From Whalleya microplaca (Eukaryota > Ascomycota > Sordariomycetes > Xylariales > Xylariaceae): a stretch of 64,000 nt of DNA. The notes below the pieces were generated by a model. The model did not search any database. It saw only the letters and a program-made list of their open reading frames with translations, and was not told the DNA's origin. A program made the translations under genes and the position numbers. How positions within the stretch are numbered: the stretch's first letter is position 1; every line of letters begins with the position of its first letter. Positions 59,768 through 64,000 of this stretch are shown in pieces. The stretch is from positions 62,001 through 126,000 of the forward strand of contig MU385744.1 in assembly GCA_022497155.1 (NCBI GenBank). The letters are read 5' to 3'.

Positions 59768-62502
59768 GGCGGCGTTGAGATGATGGTAAAGTGTTGTTGA
59801 TGCTAGGAATGTTCCAGCCCGAGATAAGACGATTTCGGTGTTGATTCGCCACTCCGACGTAATGGGCCCAGGAGATGTTGCAATCGGTCTCGGCCATCCT
59901 CCGACGATTGCCGTGGGGCCTTGAAGTCTTGGCTCCTCCTCGCAAAACGCCTGTACTGCGTACAGATTGACATATTATTTGTGTTCTGTTGTCTTTTAGC
60001 TAGAAGTGATGAATATATCTTAACTTATTCTATGTTTCTTGCAAGACTAATACTACCCCAATAGCTACTCATTCAATTCAATGTTAGGTATCCTAGAGGA
60101 TATTAGACATATGTGCCTAGCTTCGGTACCTACTTATTTGGCTAGGCTACCTTATCTGCTTACCTGGTATCTATCGGTCTATGTATGTACATATGGACAT
60201 AAAGAGGCCCGCTAGCCGTAGGCGAATTATGAAGCAATTCAAGCTCTAAACATGAATCGATGTTTATATCAATCGTCAAATTACCTGTAACAGATATTAA
60301 TCAAGAATAATCGCACTTGATCAAGCTAGGAACTACTATATAATGATACTATGTAAAAACCTGATTACCCTTTGCATATATTTCCTTTTGCTCTGTTTAT
60401 TATCATTTACTACATTTACTCAACAGGAAGTACAGTAGATACCATAATCGTTATCAGTAATTCATCTCATAATTCAGACTTAATATATATTGATAACTTT
60501 CACGTGAGGATGGGGACTCATGATCTGCTGCAGAGCATACAAGGCACTGTTACAGTTGCAGTGTTACTGACATTGTAATAGCGGCGCCGCTTCTGCGACA
60601 ATACCATTGTCATGGGCCTGTGATGATATCAATGGTCTATGCACAACTCAACATGGGGTTCTATTGGAAGGTATAGCTCTGATAGTGAGACAGTGGTTGA
60701 ATCTCATTGATATACTCTCAACTGCAATTTCAAGCCTGGAGATTGACAATCCAAAGGAGGAGACATAGTGGTACTTAGATGTACGTAAGTTCGTATTAAT
60801 GGATAGGATGGATGATCATCTAAAGATCGCTGACTTATAATATGCGGTAGACGGCCATTGGTCTGGCGCAACTAGGCAGATCAGTTTGAGTCTTGACATT
60901 ATTACTGATACCTCCATGCTAACTTGACCAGGAATCGATCAGTACGTAGAGAAACAAGGTCCACTTCTAACACCTCTCAACATGGTGACATCCAGAGCGA
61001 TGAAACACTCATGTGGGATCAGCTTGATATGACTCAAGACAAGATGATCAGTGATTCGCAGTAAGTAAAGACAAGCAGTTGTCAGACATTGAGGTTGGAG
61101 TCCTCATCCTATGTATGTATATGTATATAAGTAAAGACATCGTGAACCAGCTGCCCTCTATACCAACCCACTTTACGAAGTAGACAAGGTGGGCCTTCGG
61201 GGGCATCGCGGGGGAGGAGGGGCATATCAAGCAACCAATGGGGTCGTTGGCTTTTGCAAGAAGGGTGGGGCGGTGGGGGAATACTCAAGCCTCACTGCAA
61301 TAACGTTAGACACTGCACGGACCCGCCGTTGAGAGCCCCTCTGTCAGGATATGTGATCCATTGATGTATTGTGTTGTTGTAGATGGTAGACTCTAAGCTA
61401 GTACTAACAGTGGGTACGATATGAATACATGGTGTGCAGGGATCACGTGACACCCTCGGCTTGCATTGGTCTGGAGGCTGGCTGGCTCGGCTGCACAGGC
61501 TACCTGGGCCGATGGCGCATGACCAATATTCAGCCCAGATTCGTCACTTTTACATCCACTTCAGCTTCTTCTTGACCTTCATTACTACATAGTAACACAA
61601 CTTGGAGCTCGGTTCATTTCAAGCTATTCCGATAACCTACATTTTAACAGTACAACCTCCGGCTACGGACATTGCCGCTGTCATGTTGACTCCTGTTTTT
61701 CCTGCAGACCGTTCAAGTTGGGTTTCAATGTTGATGGACTGGGCCCCCCTTGGGGTCACCGCAACATTGCTCAAAGCAACCGAAAGCAAGTCCACGTCGC
61801 CCGTCCCTCTGGTGAAGGCCAATTCGAAGCCTCCAAGGTGAACACAAATGAATTGATTTACTCATGTACATACTGCAAATGCAGGTTCCTCTGCCATGCT
61901 CCCTTGCAACCAGGGACAAGAAAACTTTGCATACCTTCTGCATACTGGCCCGCAGTCTACGGACTGTACCAGGCTTAGTCGGAAGGCTAGCTACGGTAAG
62001 CCGCAAATCAGACACGGCCGCAAGCGGTGCACGCCATCCCTGCCGCAAACCACCACTATTTTCGGCTTAGTCTAGAACATTGGCATATGACGAGAAAAGC
62101 TTGCACAAGGTTGAGGAGACCGGCGATGACCCAGACAGCTCCAGCGTTACCCGCTTGTCTATGTGGGTGTTGTCCGGTAGCATTCTCTTTGTTTATAATA
62201 ATTTGGTTGTCCGCCGACTGATAAGAGCATTGGTCATGTTCTCATTTTGGTTGGTCCGTTGTCACCACCGTTATTGTCTCTCCTTCGTCGAAGTCTAAGG
62301 CGGTTCCAGCAGGTCTCATATATAGACTTTTCACATTTTGTTCTGTTCCATTTCCTAGCAGGACAAGGTCCACTTTCGTTTAGAGTTTTAAAGCTGCTTT
62401 GGGACCAACCTCCCAGAAATTTCCCCGGAGGTTATCCTTCATCGTCACCTGGTGCTGTTGCTTCAGTCCTGACTTGGACAAGAACGACATACAACCGACG
62501 AG
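59768..62502. other. Gene-poor region upstream of the MFS gene, 2.7 kb
   Basis: No supported gene. Overlapping short frames at 61600-62300 have no recognisable motif. The segment just before 62503 is probably the transporter promoter and 5' UTR. Confidence 0.5.
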
Positions 62503-64000
62503 ATGAGCACCAAGAAGAGTACACCGAAGTTGCCGGCCAAACAGCTGGCAATACTAGGTAAGCATTGAGGCTTTCCTACTTCCAACTCGATCATCTAGAC
62601 AAGGACGAAGTCCTCCCTACTTGTGCTCCTTCCATTTTCATCATGGTACTTTGGAGGAATGGGGCTGTTGGTGAACATTGCACCCCACTGCACTGGCTGC
62701 TTTACATATCTATATGGCTTCTCAATATACTATTGGTTCGTTCCTATGCCAAGGAACATACACTGGATCCAAAGAGGCTGAAAGTTCCATGCCTTGGTTG
62801 TCATTGCTGTTCGAATGCCGTGTGATTTGTTGAACTGGTGTCGTCGGCGTCTCACCATCAAACTTCAAGCAGGCACCGTAGTGGAAGTCAAGCAACAATG
62901 AAGCTTCGGATATCTTCGGTGAAATACACAGTGGCACGACCAGGTACTTCTCCCCTACATATGCCTCACGCTAACTTGGCTATCTAGCTATTGCACGGTT
63001 CGCAGAACCGCTTGCCTATACGTCTGTATTTCCATATCTGCCTGAAATGATCGCTAGTTTCGGTGTCGAAAAAAAGGAAGTTGCAAAATGGGCCGGCGTC
63101 ACTAGTTGTGTCTTTTCTCTAGCACAGAGTCTCACGGCGGTACCGTGGGGCAGAGCTTCGGATCGATTTGGAAGAAAACCCATTATCATGACTGGGCTTC
63201 TGTGTACGATGACTGGATTCCTCATATGGGGTATGTCGACGACTTTAACAATGGCGATTACTGTGCGTGCTATCATGGGAGCTAGCAATGGAAACGGTGC
63301 GTATTCGACATCCGCTTCCCCATGGATCTCTTAAGTGCTGACGGTATCGTAGTTGGAATTATCAGAACAATGGTTGCAGAGATGGTTCCTGAAAAGGAGC
63401 TTCAGCCAAAGGCATTCTCGATCATGCCTTTGGTATGGAGTATCGGATCGGTGTTTGGCCCGGCCTTTGGTGGCATGTTTGCTAACCCAGCAGTCCAGTG
63501 GCCTGGCGTCTTTGGTGACAGCCCGTTCCATAAAGCATTTCCGTTCGCCCTCCCTAACATCATGGGATCAGTAATATTCTTGATCTCTCTGACAACGGGC
63601 CTGCTCTTCCTCAAGGAGACTCTCCATAGCAAGCGACACTCCCGGGATTGGGGGTTGATCCTTGGTCAACGGATCACTGAAGCATTCAAGAAACATCCAC
63701 GCCGTCATGACAACCGCCTTCATCGGTACTCATTCCAAGATGCCGAAGCCTCGGCGCCACTATTGACCGCAAGTGGGACCCCTAAGACGCCGAATTCTAC
63801 TGTTATCGAGACGAAGATCGAGAAGCTCGCCCCGCCCAGCATGCGCTCGGTCTTCAACCGACAAAGCGTTATCAACCTTGCCTCCTACACGTTTCTGGCC
63901 CTGCATTCTGTCGCCTACGACCAGGTTCTGCCGGTGTTCCTCAACTACCCACGTCAAGTGCACACGCCTGAGAATACCTCTCTCCCTTTCGTGTTCAGCG
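62503..64000 (+). CDS. Major facilitator superfamily transporter (5' part)
   Basis: Membrane transporter of the DHA1-like group containing fungal Zrt/YCR023C-type and tetracycline-resistance-like proteins; the substrate is unknown. Exons are 62503-62557, 62988-63296 and 63353 to beyond the window end. MSTKKSTPKLPAKQLAIL in exon 1 joins AIARFAEPLAYTSVFPYLP in exon 2, as in family members, which requires a 430-nt first intron, much longer than others here. Motif A is GRASDRFGRKP between helices 2 and 3. Helices 1-6 and a long hydrophilic central loop (KHPRRHDNRLHRYSF...) are visible. The window stops near the start of helix 7, so the C-terminal half is missing because of the window edge and not through truncation. 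Confidence 0.9.

Noticed and set aside
61602..61841. Plus frame of 79 codons before the MFS gene
   Set aside because: No similarity to known motifs and no splice site linking it in phase to the transporter exons.

Overview
The window is nuclear DNA of a filamentous ascomycete (Pezizomycotina). Sordariomycetes is my best guess, and it is an inference. The basis is short GT-AG introns (mostly 50-90 nt, often with a CTAAC-like branch site), a Zn2Cys6 regulator, a fungal-type squalene synthase, a GPR1/FUN34 acetate-transporter homologue and long intergenic spacers. I rebuilt exon structures by hand, requiring splice sites, reading phase and family motifs to agree. Seventeen genes are supported (one runs off the right edge), and two more coding frames are each broken by an in-frame TAG. 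I recognised no tRNA, rRNA, CRISPR array or intact transposon.

Layout. 0-8.3 kb: NBS1 (DNA-break sensing, MRN complex) converges on a membrane-anchored cytochrome b5-like protein, which is divergent from a large low-complexity coiled-coil protein of unknown function. 11-16.4 kb: minus-strand DnaJ-X chaperone, a UDP-rhamnose-type epimerase/reductase, and an interrupted membrane-protein frame. 17.5-24.2 kb: ERG9 (squalene synthase) and a secreted subtilisin. 29-39.3 kb is the densest block: F-box protein, GPI14 (GPI mannosyltransferase I), a translin-associated factor X (TRAX) homologue, a secreted type-B carboxylesterase and a Zn2Cys6 transcription factor. 41.3-42.0 kb: the second interrupted frame. 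47.7-64 kb: acetate-transporter-like protein, AAA+ ATPase, serine carboxypeptidase (S10), membrane-bound M28 peptidase (PSMA-like) and the 5' part of a major-facilitator transporter.

The genes do not form one obvious pathway or cluster. They mix housekeeping functions (MRN, sterol, GPI anchor, RNA handling, chaperone) with secreted or vesicular hydrolases (S8, S10, M28, carboxylesterase) suited to saprotrophic or host-associated growth. The gene-poor stretches (19-22.8, 24.2-29, 42-47.7 and 59.8-62.5 kb) hold only short ORFs, simple repeats and many small TACGTA/CCTAGG-type palindromes.

The least ordinary signals are an 18-nt coding microexon in the TRAX gene, a 27-nt exon in the carboxylesterase, the two TAG-broken frames that share an almost identical 17-nt sequence at the stop, a strong hairpin after the F-box gene, a perfect 26-bp palindrome in the M28 active-site region, and a thrice-repeated aromatic motif in the unknown protein at 5.6-8.3 kb. 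I did not find convincing evidence for a wholly new multi-gene system.
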